Below, piece after piece: positions 1 through 8,055 of a stretch of DNA of 64,000 nucleotides. Location: NCBI GenBank assembly GCA_025362495.1, contig JANYGI010000084.1:86503-150502 (forward strand), read 5' to 3'. Under the pieces are notes generated by a model that worked only from the letters and a program-made list of their open reading frames with translations, was not told the DNA's origin and did no database searches. Positions within the stretch are counted from its first letter, which is position 1. Each line of letters starts with the position of its first letter. Source of the DNA: Byssovorax sp. GTDB lineage: Bacteria; Myxococcota_A; Polyangia; Polyangiales; Polyangiaceae. Both the position numbers and the translations under genes were made by a program.

Positions 1-133
1 GCACCGCTTTGCGGATGATCTCGCCGTCAGACTGGATGATGAAGCGGAGCACGCCGTGGGTGGACGGGTGGTGAGGACCCATGTTGAGGGTCATCTCCTC
101 GTCCATCTCGTTGGTGAAGATGACGTCGCTCAT
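1..133 (-). CDS. nuoD: NADH-quinone oxidoreductase subunit D, N-terminal part (runs off the window)
   Basis: The first 44 codons are present; the gene continues beyond base 1. The 49-kDa-subunit signature NMGPHHPSTHGVLR is visible at about residues 17-30. In complex I this peripheral-arm subunit forms the quinone cavity together with NuoB. Its ATG (131-133) overlaps the TGA of nuoC in an ATGA arrangement, so the two are translationally coupled. The product is clear from this short stretch, but nothing can be said about the rest of the protein. Confidence 0.93.
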   Translation of the reverse strand, partial: MSDVIFTNEMDEEMTLNMGPHHPSTHGVLRFIIQSDGEIIRKAV

Positions 134-702
134 GCCTTTGCGGGCTCCTTCGCAGCCTCTTTCGAGGCCTCTTTCGAGGGTAAAGTGATCTTGAAGAGCT
201 CGATCGGGTTCGGCCGGATGGTCGGGATCCCGTGATAGTCTTCCTTCTCCTCGTAGTCCTTGCGCAGCGGGTGCCCCTCCCAGTCGTCGGGGAGCAGCAG
301 GCGCCGCAGATCCGGGTGCCCCTCGAAGAGGACGCCGAGCAGATCGAAGCACTCGCGCTCTTGCCAGTTGGCCGTCGACCACACGTTCACCAGCGTCGGC
401 ATCGCCGGATCCTCGCGCTCGAGATAGGCCTTGAGCACGACCCGGTGCTTCTTGCCATACGAGTAGAGGTGATAGACCACCACGATGCGCTTGTCGTCCG
501 GGTAGTCGACGCCGGTGATGCACTCGAGATAATCGAAATCGAGGGATTTCTCCGAGCGGAGGTGCTCACAGACGTTCTCGATCTCCCAGGGTGCGATCTG
601 GAACCAGGGATCCTTGTCCCTGGCCGGATCACCGTGAAAATCGAAGACCGTCTCGGTGCCGAACTTCTCTTGAAGGAGCTTGAAAATGGCGTCGGGGGTC
701 AT
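130..702 (-). CDS. nuoC: NADH-quinone oxidoreductase subunit C
   Basis: 190 residues, the 30-kDa subunit of respiratory complex I in the peripheral arm facing the cytoplasm. The family signature is present: ERECFDLLGV near residue 115 followed by LLLPDDWEGHPLRKDY at 135-150. The C-terminus ends in an Ala/Lys/Glu-rich extension of about 15 residues that is not part of the conserved core. The gene is separate from nuoD, unlike the nuoCD fusion of enterobacteria. It is fourth-gene coupled to nuoD by a 4-nt overlap and sits 104 nt downstream of nuoB, the only sizeable gap in this part of the operon. Confidence 0.95.
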   Translation of the reverse strand: MTPDAIFKLLQEKFGTETVFDFHGDPARDKDPWFQIAPWEIENVCEHLRSEKSLDFDYLECITGVDYPDDKRIVVVYHLYSYGKKHRVVLKAYLEREDPAMPTLVNVWSTANWQERECFDLLGVLFEGHPDLRRLLLPDDWEGHPLRKDYEEKEDYHGIPTIRPNPIELFKITLPSKEASKEAAKEPAKA

Positions 703-806
703 GGCTCGGACGGCTCGCAGTGGGCGCGTGGAGAGGAGATTGGCTATGGCGACAGAGGCCTACGCAGGAGGCCGGGGTTCGGGGCCGCTTGCGGTCCCAT
801 CGAAAA

Positions 807-1352
807 CTAACCGACGCCGTAGCGCTTTTGCAGGTACTTCTCGTTCTTGATCTTGTCCTGGATCTTCAGGAGGCCTTCGAGCAGGGCCTCGGGGCGCGGG
901 GGGCAGCCGGGGACGTAGATATCGACGGGGATGATCTGGTCGACGCCCTTGCAGACCGAGTACGCGTACTGGAAGAGGCCGCCGCAGTTGGAGCAGCTAC
1001 CCATCGAGATGACGAAGCGCGGTTCGGCCATCTGGTCGTAGAGGCGCTTCACGCGCAGGCCCATCTTGTAGGTGAGCGTGCCGGCGATGATGAAGAGATC
1101 GCTGGAGCGCGGGCTCGGGCGGGGAGCGGCGCCGAAGCGCTCGAGATCGCCGCGGGGGCCGCCGGTCTGCATCAGCTCGATCGCGCAGCACGCGAGGCCG
1201 AAAAGCATGTACCAGACGCTGTTCGCCCGGCCCCAGTTCAGCATCCAGTTGATGACCTGGTCGGTGTTCGTCGAGAGGACGCTGCCGCCGTCGTCGGAGT
1301 ATTTCGCGTCCCAGCCCTTCGGCGGGGCCATCAGGTTCAGGTTCGACGACAT
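807..1352 (-). CDS. nuoB: NADH-quinone oxidoreductase subunit B
   Basis: 181 residues, the PSST-type subunit that binds the terminal Fe-S cluster N2 and passes electrons to quinone. The four N2 ligands are visible: the tandem pair C55-C56 in [12 protein letters not shown]120 in [10 protein letters not shown] and C150 in [10 protein letters not shown]. The Gly-rich and Pro-rich surroundings are those of the family and the length is normal. The start codon lies one nucleotide after the nuoA stop, which indicates co-transcription and probably translational coupling with nuoA. Confidence 0.96.
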   Translation of the reverse strand: MSSNLNLMAPPKGWDAKYSDDGGSVLSTNTDQVINWMLNWGRANSVWYMLFGLACCAIELMQTGGPRGDLERFGAAPRPSPRSSDLFIIAGTLTYKMGLRVKRLYDQMAEPRFVISMGSCSNCGGLFQYAYSVCKGVDQIIPVDIYVPGCPPRPEALLEGLLKIQDKIKNEKYLQKRYGVG

Positions 1353-1353
1353 G

Positions 1354-1833
1354 TCACTCGGCTCCTTGCGGCATCGCTTCTTCGAGGTCGTGTTCCTTGA
1401 TGATCTCGGGGCGCGTGCGGCTCGACACGTTCTGCACGCCGCGGGGATCGCCCTTGATCGAGCGGATCCACTCGAGGTCGCCCTTCACCCAGACGTAGAC
1501 CAGGCCGAGCATCAGGATCACGACGAAGAGGAAGATCTCGACCAGCGCGAACATGCCGCGGCCGGCGTCGACCCAGCGGCGGAACACCGTCGCCACCGGG
1601 TAAACGAAGGCGATTTCGACGTCGAACACGATGTAGATGAGGGCGATGATGTAAAAGCGCGGGTTGAAGTTGAACCACGCGGGGCCGACCGGGGCCTCGC
1701 CGCACTCGTACGTCTCGAGCTTCTCGGCGTACATGTTGTTCGGCCGGATCACCTTGCCGAACAGGAGCGAGCCGAGAATGAAGCCGATCGCCACCAGGAA
1801 GAACGCGGCGACGCTGGCATACGCCATCAACAT
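1354..1833 (-). CDS. nuoA: NADH-quinone oxidoreductase subunit A
   Basis: 159 residues with three predicted membrane helices at about 5-25, 60-82 and 93-116, as expected for this small membrane-arm subunit at the junction with the peripheral arm. The conserved loop with YECGEAP (42-48) and FDVE (70-73) is present. The open frame extends far upstream, but that part is the antisense of uppP; the first family-like residues are MLMAYAS, giving the start at 1833. The C-terminal tail after residue 125 is longer and more polar than in typical NuoA. It is the first gene of the visible nuo run. Confidence 0.93.
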   Translation of the reverse strand: MLMAYASVAAFFLVAIGFILGSLLFGKVIRPNNMYAEKLETYECGEAPVGPAWFNFNPRFYIIALIYIVFDVEIAFVYPVATVFRRWVDAGRGMFALVEIFLFVVILMLGLVYVWVKGDLEWIRSIKGDPRGVQNVSSRTRPEIIKEHDLEEAMPQGAE

Positions 1834-1962
1834 GGGGAGGAACCTCGCGGCAGGAGCCGATGCGTAAAGACGCTGACCGGGGGGATTCTTAGGGGAAATT
1901 CCCCGGCGAGGCAATGCCGGCGACGAGCGACCTCCGGGATGCCGCCCGCGAGGGGCGCCGTG

Positions 1963-1968
1963 TAACAT
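1963..1968 (+). promoter_or_regulatory. -10 element of uppP
   Basis: TAACAT ending 9 nt before the uppP ATG with no Shine-Dalgarno between them, which fits a leaderless or near-leaderless transcript. Confidence 0.4.
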
Positions 1969-1977
1969 CGAGCGCGG

Positions 1978-2829
1978 ATGTCGCTGCTTCAGCTCGTGGT
2001 GCTGGCCGTCGCGCAGGGGGCCGGCGAGGCGTTGCCGATCTCGGCTTCGGGGCACGCGGCCGTCGCTCGCCTGTGGCTCGGGCGGGGCGACGCGGGGCCG
2101 GCGATCGAAGCCGGAATGGCGCTCGCGACGGCGACGGCGCTGGGCGTCGCAGGCCGCCGTCGCCTCGCGGTCGCGCTCGGCGAAGGCGTGCGCGCCATCG
2201 CTCGGCCCGGCCTTTTCCAGGTTTCCCCGGGGGCTCGCGACGCGGCCGTGCTGACGGTCGCCTCGGCGGCGAGCCTCGCCACGGCGCACCTCGTGGCGCC
2301 GCGAGTCGAGGGGCTGAGGAGCTCTCCACTGGCGATCGCGCTCGGCCTGATCGCCGCGGGCGTGGGCCTCGCGAGCACGATGTTCGCGCGGCGCGGGTGG
2401 CCGCGCGCCGCGCGATCGACCGGCGCAGCGGCCGCCGAGGCGCCCTCGCTGCCGCTCGCCGCGCTGGTGGGAGTGGCCCACGGGCTCGCGGTATTCCCCG
2501 GCGTTTCCCGCGTGGGAGCCGCGTTGACGGTGCTCCTCTGGCTCGGCGTGCGGGCCGACCGCGCCGTCGATCTCGCGCTCTTGATCACGGTGCCGTCGCT
2601 CCTGGTCGCGGCCGCGAGAGGCAGCGCGGGCGGGAGCGGGCCAGAGGCGTTCGAGCCCGGGGCCCTGGCGATCGGCGTGGTGATCGCGTTCCTCGCGGCG
2701 CGGATCGCGGCCTCGACGCTGAAGAGCCTGGTCGCGACCCGGCGCCTCCCGCTGCTCGCGCTGTGGATCATTCCCCTCGGTCTCGCGCTGCTGGCCTACG
2801 CTCGCGCGCTGCCTGCCTCCGGTACGTAA
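1978..2829 (+). CDS. uppP: Undecaprenyl-diphosphatase (BacA/UppP family)
   Basis: 283 residues of membrane protein. UppP hydrolyses undecaprenyl pyrophosphate to the monophosphate at the inner membrane, recycling the lipid carrier used for peptidoglycan and O-antigen. The family motif QGAGEALPISASGH (13-26) carries the expected Glu and His, and the second motif FPGVSRVGAAL lies near residue 172. The Ser-Ala-Ser-Gly version of the first motif departs slightly from the usual SSSG/SSTG. Several hydrophobic helices fill the rest. It is divergent from nuoA and is followed after 19 nt by the sugar-nucleotide gene, a sensible pairing for envelope polysaccharide synthesis. Confidence 0.88.
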   Translation: MSLLQLVVLAVAQGAGEALPISASGHAAVARLWLGRGDAGPAIEAGMALATATALGVAGRRRLAVALGEGVRAIARPGLFQVSPGARDAAVLTVASAASLATAHLVAPRVEGLRSSPLAIALGLIAAGVGLASTMFARRGWPRAARSTGAAAAEAPSLPLAALVGVAHGLAVFPGVSRVGAALTVLLWLGVRADRAVDLALLITVPSLLVAAARGSAGGSGPEAFEPGALAIGVVIAFLAARIAASTLKSLVATRRLPLLALWIIPLGLALLAYARALPASGT

Positions 2830-2848
2830 CCCCTCACCCCCGACGACG

Positions 2849-3949
2849 ATGACCGACGCCCGACCCTCGATCCACGCCCTCATCCTCGCCGGCGGCGCCG
2901 GTACGCGGTTCTGGCCCGCGTCGCGATCGGCGCGGCCGAAGCAGCTCCTCCCGCTCGTCAGCGACGATCCGCTGATCCTCGAGACGGCGCGCCGCGTGCT
3001 CCCGCTCTGCGGCGGCTACGAGAACGTCCTCGTCGCGAGCGGGCGTCACCTCGTCGAGGCCACCGCGGCGATCTTGCCCGAGCTGCCGTTCCACAATCTC
3101 CTCGTCGAGCCGGTGCCGCGCAACACCGCGCCCGCGATCGGCTGGGCCGCGGCCCGCGTCGCGCGAACCGATCCCGACGCGGTGCTGATGGTGCTCCCGA
3201 GCGATCACCACATCGCCGACGTGCCCGGCTTCCAGGCGACACTCGAGCGCGCGGTGGCCTCGGCGCGCGCCGGCGCGATCACCACGATCGGGATCACGCC
3301 GACGCACCCAGAGACGGGCTACGGCTACATCGAGATGGGCGACGCGCACGCTGGCGGCGGCCTCACCGTGAAGCGCTTCGTCGAGAAGCCGCACCGCGCT
3401 CTGGCGGAGGAGTTTCTCGCGACGGGCCGCTACCTGTGGAACGGCGGAATGTTCTTCTTCCGCGCCCGCGACATGATGGATGCGATCCGCGCGCACCAGC
3501 CCGCGCTCGCCGCGGGCCTCGACGCGTTCGACCGCGCCGCGGCCGCCGGCGACGAGCTCACCGAGGTGCTCCGCACGTTCCCCACGCTGCCTTCGGTGAG
3601 CATCGACAAGGGCGTGATGGAGCACATGTCCACGCTCGCGGTCCTCCCCGGCGATTTCGGCTGGAGCGACATCGGGAGCTGGCAGAGCGCGTGGGAGCTC
3701 GCCGCGAAGGACAGCGTCGGCAACGCCTCGCCCGAGGGCGCGGTGTTCATCGACTCGAAGAACAACCAGGTCGTCGATCTGCGCAACGGCGGGCACGGCA
3801 AGCACCGCGTGATCGCCCTCGTCGGCGTCCACGATCTCGTCGTCGTCGAGACCGACGACGCGCTCTTGATCGTGCCGCGCGAGCGATCGCAGGACGTCAA
3901 AGAGATCGTCGACGCGCTCCGCAAGCGCGGCGATACGCACCTCGTTTGA
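2849..3949 (+). CDS. manC: Mannose-1-phosphate guanylyltransferase
   Basis: 366 residues. It makes GDP-mannose from mannose-1-phosphate and GTP in the cytoplasm for exopolysaccharide or LPS sugars. The nucleotidyltransferase signature LILAGGAGTRFWPASR begins at residue 11, followed by PKQLLPL; NTAPAIGWAA and VEKPHRA are also family motifs, and GDFGWSDIGSW is typical of ManC. The length fits the monofunctional type with only the transferase and left-handed helix parts; no phosphomannose isomerase cupin is fused. It follows uppP closely and may be co-transcribed with it. Confidence 0.92.
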   Translation: MTDARPSIHALILAGGAGTRFWPASRSARPKQLLPLVSDDPLILETARRVLPLCGGYENVLVASGRHLVEATAAILPELPFHNLLVEPVPRNTAPAIGWAAARVARTDPDAVLMVLPSDHHIADVPGFQATLERAVASARAGAITTIGITPTHPETGYGYIEMGDAHAGGGLTVKRFVEKPHRALAEEFLATGRYLWNGGMFFFRARDMMDAIRAHQPALAAGLDAFDRAAAAGDELTEVLRTFPTLPSVSIDKGVMEHMSTLAVLPGDFGWSDIGSWQSAWELAAKDSVGNASPEGAVFIDSKNNQVVDLRNGGHGKHRVIALVGVHDLVVVETDDALLIVPRERSQDVKEIVDALRKRGDTHLV

Positions 3950-3963
3950 GCGGGCCGATCAGC

Positions 3964-4497
3964 TCATCGACGCCAGGTGTTCACCCAGTCGGGTCCACCC
4001 GTCGCCCAGTCAATCAGCGCTGTGGTGAGAGGATTCTGGCTCCAGAGGATCTCGTGACGCACCGTCGTCGTCACCTCGGCGACGCTCGGCCCGCGCAGCG
4101 GAACGGGGTGCGGCGTCAGCTCCGGCTTCGTCTCTCGCACGATCGCGGCGAGCTCGCCGCGATCGAAGAAAGTGCCGTGCTGGGCGCAGAAATCGAGCCG
4201 CACGCCGCCGTGCTCGACGGGCTGGAGGGGCTGCTCGCAGATCGGACATTTCCCCTTGGCGTCGGCGAACGGCGACGCGACGTCGTGCTTCGCCGCGCTG
4301 CCGTCGACCAGGCGCGCGAGCCTCTCGGCGTCGAGATCGTAGTGTTGCAGGACGGCCACCGTCCCCGCGTTGTCGAGCCACAGGCCTCCACAGGCGCCGC
4401 ACCCGAGCGCGTCGAGATGCCCGACTTTCCCTGCGAACAGCGCGGCGCCGCAGCGGGGGCACGGTGAAGCAGCGGCACCTGTCTCGCGATCCATCAT
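3964..4497 (-). CDS. Double zinc-ribbon protein (zf-TFIIB-like)
   Basis: 177 residues. Two related zinc-binding modules can be read directly: CPRCGAAL (C13, C16) with CGACGGLWLD (C33, C36), and CPICEQPL (C84, C87) with C104 and H107 in FCAQHGTFFDRGEL. This arrangement matches the zf-TFIIB family, whose function is mostly unknown. A polar C-terminal region of about 60 residues follows. I chose the ATG at 4497 because TATCCT ends 6 nt upstream of it; the frame stays open further upstream but without similarity. The gene converges on manC and diverges from the TonB-dependent receptor gene. Confidence 0.8.
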   Translation of the reverse strand: MMDRETGAAASPCPRCGAALFAGKVGHLDALGCGACGGLWLDNAGTVAVLQHYDLDAERLARLVDGSAAKHDVASPFADAKGKCPICEQPLQPVEHGGVRLDFCAQHGTFFDRGELAAIVRETKPELTPHPVPLRGPSVAEVTTTVRHEILWSQNPLTTALIDWATGGPDWVNTWRR

Positions 4498-4503
4498 CGC
4501 GCG

Positions 4504-4509
4504 AGGATA
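4504..4509 (-). promoter_or_regulatory. -10 element of the zinc-ribbon gene
   Basis: TATCCT read on the minus strand, ending 6 nt before the ATG at 4497; no Shine-Dalgarno. Confidence 0.4.
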
Positions 4510-4586
4510 GCCGATATGCCGGGAGCGGAGCCATGATTCAGCGAGGCGCGGAGCGCTGCTGCGACGGTGATCAACCGGCGCGAGTG

Positions 4587-4592
4587 TAGTAT
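4587..4592 (+). promoter_or_regulatory. -10 element of the TonB-dependent receptor gene
   Basis: TAGTAT ending 8 nt before the GTG at 4601. Confidence 0.35.
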
Positions 4593-4600
4593 CGAAGAGC

Positions 4601-6553
4601 GTGATCTCGCGCGCCGACCGTGGACCGACGAGGGCGGCGGCCGCGGTTCTCGCCGTCGTCGCGAGCCTCCACGCGCGCGGCGCCGCAGCGCAGCCCGCGC
4701 CTGCGCCGGCGCCGATCGAGGTCACCGTCACCGGCGACCCGGCGCCTCCTGGCGGCGTCGATCTCGGGCGCCGCGACGTCCGTGAAATGCCGGGGGTCCT
4801 CGACGATCCTTACCGCGCGATCGAGGTGCAACCGGGGGTCTCGTCGGCGGCGAGCGGCGTCCCGTACTACTTCATCCGCGGCGCTCCGCCCGGCAACATC
4901 GGGTACTTCTTCGACGGCGTCGACGTGCCGCTCCTGTTCCACGCGGGCGGCGGCCCGAGCGTGATCCCGGCCGCGATGATCAAGCGCGTCGAGTTCTTCC
5001 CGGGCCCCTACCCCGCGAGCTTCGGGCGCTTCGCCGGGGCCGTCGTCGACGCCGAGAGCACCGCGCCCGCGAGCGCCTGGCGCGGCGTCTTCAGCCTCCG
5101 CGCGACGGACATCGGCGGCTTCGTCGAAGGGCCCGTGAGCGACGACGTCAGCGTGCTCGTCGGCGGTCGCTACTCGGCCGGCGCGGCGCTGCTCTCGGCG
5201 CTCGTGCCGCTCGTGAGCCTCGAATACGGCGACTACCAGGCGCGCGCGACGTGGCGCATCTCGCCGGGCGAGAAGCTCAGCCTCCTCGTGTTCGGCGCGC
5301 GCGACTACCTGGCCATCGCGACCGACGGCAAGCCGAAGGACAAAGAGGTCCTGCTCGACAGCGATTTTCATCGCGTCGATCTCCGCTACGAGCGCGAGTC
5401 CGCGCGCGGCGACACGCTCACCACCGGCGTCACGCTCGGCCTCGATCAGTCACGCAACCTCGGCGTGCAGAGCGCGCGCGACTTCAAGATCGCCGGCCGC
5501 GCCATCGCGCTCCATCACGTCGGCGAGAGCGGCGCCGTCGTGCGCGGCGGGCTCGACGTCACGGTCGATCGCTACCTCGTCGTGCCCGAGCCGAACGTCT
5601 TCCCGAGCGCCGACGCCAGCGCGACGAAGACCCAGCTCGAGGACGCCTACCGCGTGCTCTTCCCGAGCCGCGTCGACGTCGCGCTCGGCGCGTGGGCCGA
5701 GGCGGCGATCCCGCTCGGCGAGACGTCGACGATCACGCCGGGGCTGCGCCTGGATCACTACACGTCGCTCGGCAACCACGCCCTCGCCGTCGATCCGCGG
5801 CTGATCGGTCGCTTCGGCGTCGGCGAGCACCTGCGCCTCGTGCCCGCCGTCGCCGTCGCCTCGCAGCTCCCCGGGTTCGCGCCGCTCCCCGCGCTCCACA
5901 TCGGCGGCATCCCGGGCGGCCTCCAGCGCAGCCTGCAAACGAGCTTCGGCGCCGAGGTGAAGGCCGGCCCGGTCGAGGGCACCGCCACGGTGTTTCATCA
6001 CGCGATCTGGAACCTCAACGATCCCGTCGGCACCGAGCGCGGCGGCGGCTTCGGCCCCGATCGCTTTCTCACCCGCAGCCTCGGCAACACCTACGGCCTC
6101 GAGCTCGGCGCGCGCGGGGCCCTGCGCCGCGACATGTTCTTCGTCCTCGCGTACACCCTCTCTCGCGCCACCCGCGAGCGCGACGGGCGAGTCGTCCCCT
6201 CCGCCTACGATCGCACCCACGTCATCCAGGCCGCGCTGCTCTTCGATCTCGGCAAGGGCGTCCGCGCCGGCTTCCGCCACGTGTTCTACAGCGGCTTCCC
6301 CGCCGACGAGGTCGCCCCCGGCCACCTCCCGAGCGAGCACCCCGACCGCACCAGGCCCTTCTACCGCCTCGACGTCCGCGTCTCGAAGCGCTGGAAGGTC
6401 GGCAAGAGAGGCTATCTCGAGCTCGCTCTGGATCTCCAGAATGCCACGCTGAGCAAGGAGGTATTCGACGTCTCCTGCACCGACAATGGCTGTACGCCGA
6501 GGGCCATCGGGCCGCTGACGATTCCGAGTCTCACGCTGGAAGCGGGGTTCTGA
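4601..6553 (+). CDS. TonB-dependent receptor with plug domain
   Basis: 650 residues starting at GTG. A signal peptide ends at about residue 30 (ARGAAA before a Pro-rich stretch). The plug domain spans about 38-150, with the typical run of YYFIRGAPPGNIGYFFDGVD and VIPAAMIKRVEFFPGPYPASFG. The remainder alternates aromatic and polar residues as in a 22-strand outer-membrane barrel and ends with Phe, the usual BAM recognition residue. No clear TonB box is seen before the plug. The substrate cannot be assigned: there is no neighbouring siderophore, cobalamin or sugar gene. It converges with the Uma2 gene, with only 3 nt between its stop and the remnant stop. Confidence 0.85.
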   Translation: MISRADRGPTRAAAAVLAVVASLHARGAAAQPAPAPAPIEVTVTGDPAPPGGVDLGRRDVREMPGVLDDPYRAIEVQPGVSSAASGVPYYFIRGAPPGNIGYFFDGVDVPLLFHAGGGPSVIPAAMIKRVEFFPGPYPASFGRFAGAVVDAESTAPASAWRGVFSLRATDIGGFVEGPVSDDVSVLVGGRYSAGAALLSALVPLVSLEYGDYQARATWRISPGEKLSLLVFGARDYLAIATDGKPKDKEVLLDSDFHRVDLRYERESARGDTLTTGVTLGLDQSRNLGVQSARDFKIAGRAIALHHVGESGAVVRGGLDVTVDRYLVVPEPNVFPSADASATKTQLEDAYRVLFPSRVDVALGAWAEAAIPLGETSTITPGLRLDHYTSLGNHALAVDPRLIGRFGVGEHLRLVPAVAVASQLPGFAPLPALHIGGIPGGLQRSLQTSFGAEVKAGPVEGTATVFHHAIWNLNDPVGTERGGGFGPDRFLTRSLGNTYGLELGARGALRRDMFFVLAYTLSRATRERDGRVVPSAYDRTHVIQAALLFDLGKGVRAGFRHVFYSGFPADEVAPGHLPSEHPDRTRPFYRLDVRVSKRWKVGKRGYLELALDLQNATLSKEVFDVSCTDNGCTPRAIGPLTIPSLTLEAGF

Positions 6554-6556
6554 CGA

Positions 6557-6691
6557 TCAGGGGCGCTCGCGCTTCAGGCGCGCCATCTCGGCCAGCGCCT
6601 CGGCGAGCTGGCGGCTCTTTTCGTCGAGGGCCCGCTCCGCTTCCTCGGCTCTGCGCTCTGCTTCGTTTAGCCAGTGGCGAGCGCTCTCCGT
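6557..6691 (-). pseudogene. Severed coiled-coil tail of the Uma2 gene
   Basis: Reading on in the same frame past the TAG at 6692-6694 gives 44 codons up to a TGA at 6557-6559. They encode a highly charged heptad-like helix (for example LNEAERRAEEAERALDE and LAEALAEMARLKRERP). Tails of this kind are common at the C-terminus of long Uma2 proteins, so this looks like the original end of the preceding gene, separated by one nonsense codon. It has no convincing start of its own. It could also be translated by amber readthrough, or the TAG could be a sequencing error. Confidence 0.7.
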
Positions 6692-7261
6692 CTATGCGAG
6701 CGGATCCGCGTACACCTCGTCGACCGCCAGCTCGCAAGCGATCGACGTGAGCTTAACGCGCTCCGTCGCCCCCGCCTCGTGGAGTGACCATATCCCGTCG
6801 TCTCCCCGCCGGAAGACCTCGATTCGAGGCTCGCGCTGCGACACCAGCACATACTCTTTCAGCGATGGAACGCGCCTGTAATGCGCGAACTTCTCGCCAC
6901 GATCGTAAGCCTCAGTGCTGTCGGAGAGAACCTCCACCAGCAGAATCGGATTGATGACGGTGTTCGCGTCCTCCGGATCGCGCTCCAGCTTGCCGCAGAC
7001 GACGCTGAGGTCGGGGTAGGTGGCGAGCCCTGTCGCGAGAACGCGCACGAGCACATCGGAGGAGAACGCCGAGCAAGGACGGCCACGCAGCTGAGCGCCG
7101 AGCGTGATCATCACGCTGGACGCCAGCCGCCCGTGCTCGATCGTCCCGCCTGCCATCGCGAAGATCTCGCCGTTGACGAGCTCGTGCTTGGTGTCGCTCG
7201 CGCGCTCCCGCTCGACATACTCGGCGAACGTGAAGGTGGTTTTGTGAGCAGGTTCGTTCAT
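6692..7261 (-). CDS. Uma2 family nuclease, ended early by an in-frame TAG
   Basis: 189 residues of the DUF820/Uma2 family, restriction-endonuclease-like fold. The PD-(D/E)xK core is recognisable: YPD at 82-84, then NPILLVEVLS with E110, and a lysine in RGEKFAHY near 124; the family sequence KHELVNGEIFAMAGG is at 25-39. The biological role of the family is unsettled. The start at 7261 is where family similarity begins; the open frame continues upstream without it. The catalytic domain is complete, but the TAG removes a coiled-coil tail encoded directly downstream in frame. There is no obvious partner gene next to it. Confidence 0.85.
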   Translation of the reverse strand: MNEPAHKTTFTFAEYVERERASDTKHELVNGEIFAMAGGTIEHGRLASSVMITLGAQLRGRPCSAFSSDVLVRVLATGLATYPDLSVVCGKLERDPEDANTVINPILLVEVLSDSTEAYDRGEKFAHYRRVPSLKEYVLVSQREPRIEVFRRGDDGIWSLHEAGATERVKLTSIACELAVDEVYADPLA

Positions 7262-7418
7262 GGCGCGTCTCCGCGCCGGAGTATCGCACGGCGCCCTGGA
7301 TCGAGGGCGCGGACCGCGCGCTACCTGCGAGCTCTTCCCGCGGCCCAGGCGAGTCGGGGGTGCCTGCCAGCACATCGGGGAGCGGGGATATCGCGCTCCT
7401 CGCTGCTCTCCCCGCGAG

Positions 7419-7424
7419 TAAGCT
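7419..7424 (+). promoter_or_regulatory. -10 element of the AlkB-like gene
   Basis: TAAGCT ending 6 nt before the ATG at 7431; no Shine-Dalgarno. Confidence 0.4.
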
Positions 7425-7430
7425 CCGCGC

Positions 7431-8048
7431 ATGCCACTGCCGCCGTTCACCCCGCCGGCCCTCGCGCGCCTCGCGATCGAGGACGGCGCGCTCCTCCACC
7501 ACGAGCGCTGGCTCCCGCCCGAGGTCGCCTCTGCCGCGTTCACCGAGCTCCGCGCTGCAACCCCGTGGCGCGCCGAGCAGATCCGGATCGCCGGTCGCCT
7601 CATCCCCGTGCCGCGCCGGACTGCCTGGTACGGTGATCCCGGCGCAACCTACGTCTATTCGGGCCTCCGGAACGAGCCTTTGCCCTGGACACCGCTGCTG
7701 ACCGAGCTCCGCGACGCCGTGATCGCGGCCGCGGGGGCGCCTTTCAACTCGGTGTTAATCAACCACTATCGCGACGGGCGAGACTCGATGGGATGGCACG
7801 CCGACGACGAGCCCGAGCTCGGCCGAGATCCGGTGATTGCCTCTCTCTCGCTGGGGGCGCCGCGGCGCTTCGTCCTGCGCCACGCGACGCAGAGAGGGCG
7901 CTCGATGGCGTTCCTCCTCGGCGACGGCGCCCTCCTCGTGATGGCGGGCGCGACACAGCACCACTATCGACACGCGGTGCCGAAGACCGCCGAGGCGGGC
8001 GAGCGGATCAACCTCACGTTTCGACAGGTGCTCGCGCCGAGGCGCTGA
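7431..8048 (+). CDS. AlkB-like 2-oxoglutarate/Fe(II) dioxygenase
   Basis: 205 residues, cytoplasmic. AlkB-type enzymes remove alkyl groups from nucleic-acid bases by oxidation. The iron ligands are visible as H123 and D125 in GWHADDE and H181 in HHYRHAVPKT, and the 2-oxoglutarate-binding arginines lie in ERINLTFRQ (192 and 198). NHYRDGRDSMGWHADDE is characteristic of the ALKBH2/ALKBH3-like group rather than of E. coli AlkB. It stands alone between convergent and divergent neighbours. A repair role on DNA is likely; RNA substrates cannot be excluded. Confidence 0.9.
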   Translation: MPLPPFTPPALARLAIEDGALLHHERWLPPEVASAAFTELRAATPWRAEQIRIAGRLIPVPRRTAWYGDPGATYVYSGLRNEPLPWTPLLTELRDAVIAAAGAPFNSVLINHYRDGRDSMGWHADDEPELGRDPVIASLSLGAPRRFVLRHATQRGRSMAFLLGDGALLVMAGATQHHYRHAVPKTAEAGERINLTFRQVLAPRR

Positions 8049-8055
8049 GCAGCGA

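Noticed and set aside
720..2852. Large overlapping frames around nuoA, nuoB and uppP
   Set aside because: Each is antisense or frame-shifted to a gene with clear family motifs.
2834..3940. Long minus-strand open frame over manC (368 codons)
   Set aside because: Shadow frame of a highly GC-rich gene; its peptide is Arg/Ala/His-rich with no family motif, while the plus-strand frame carries the ManC signature.
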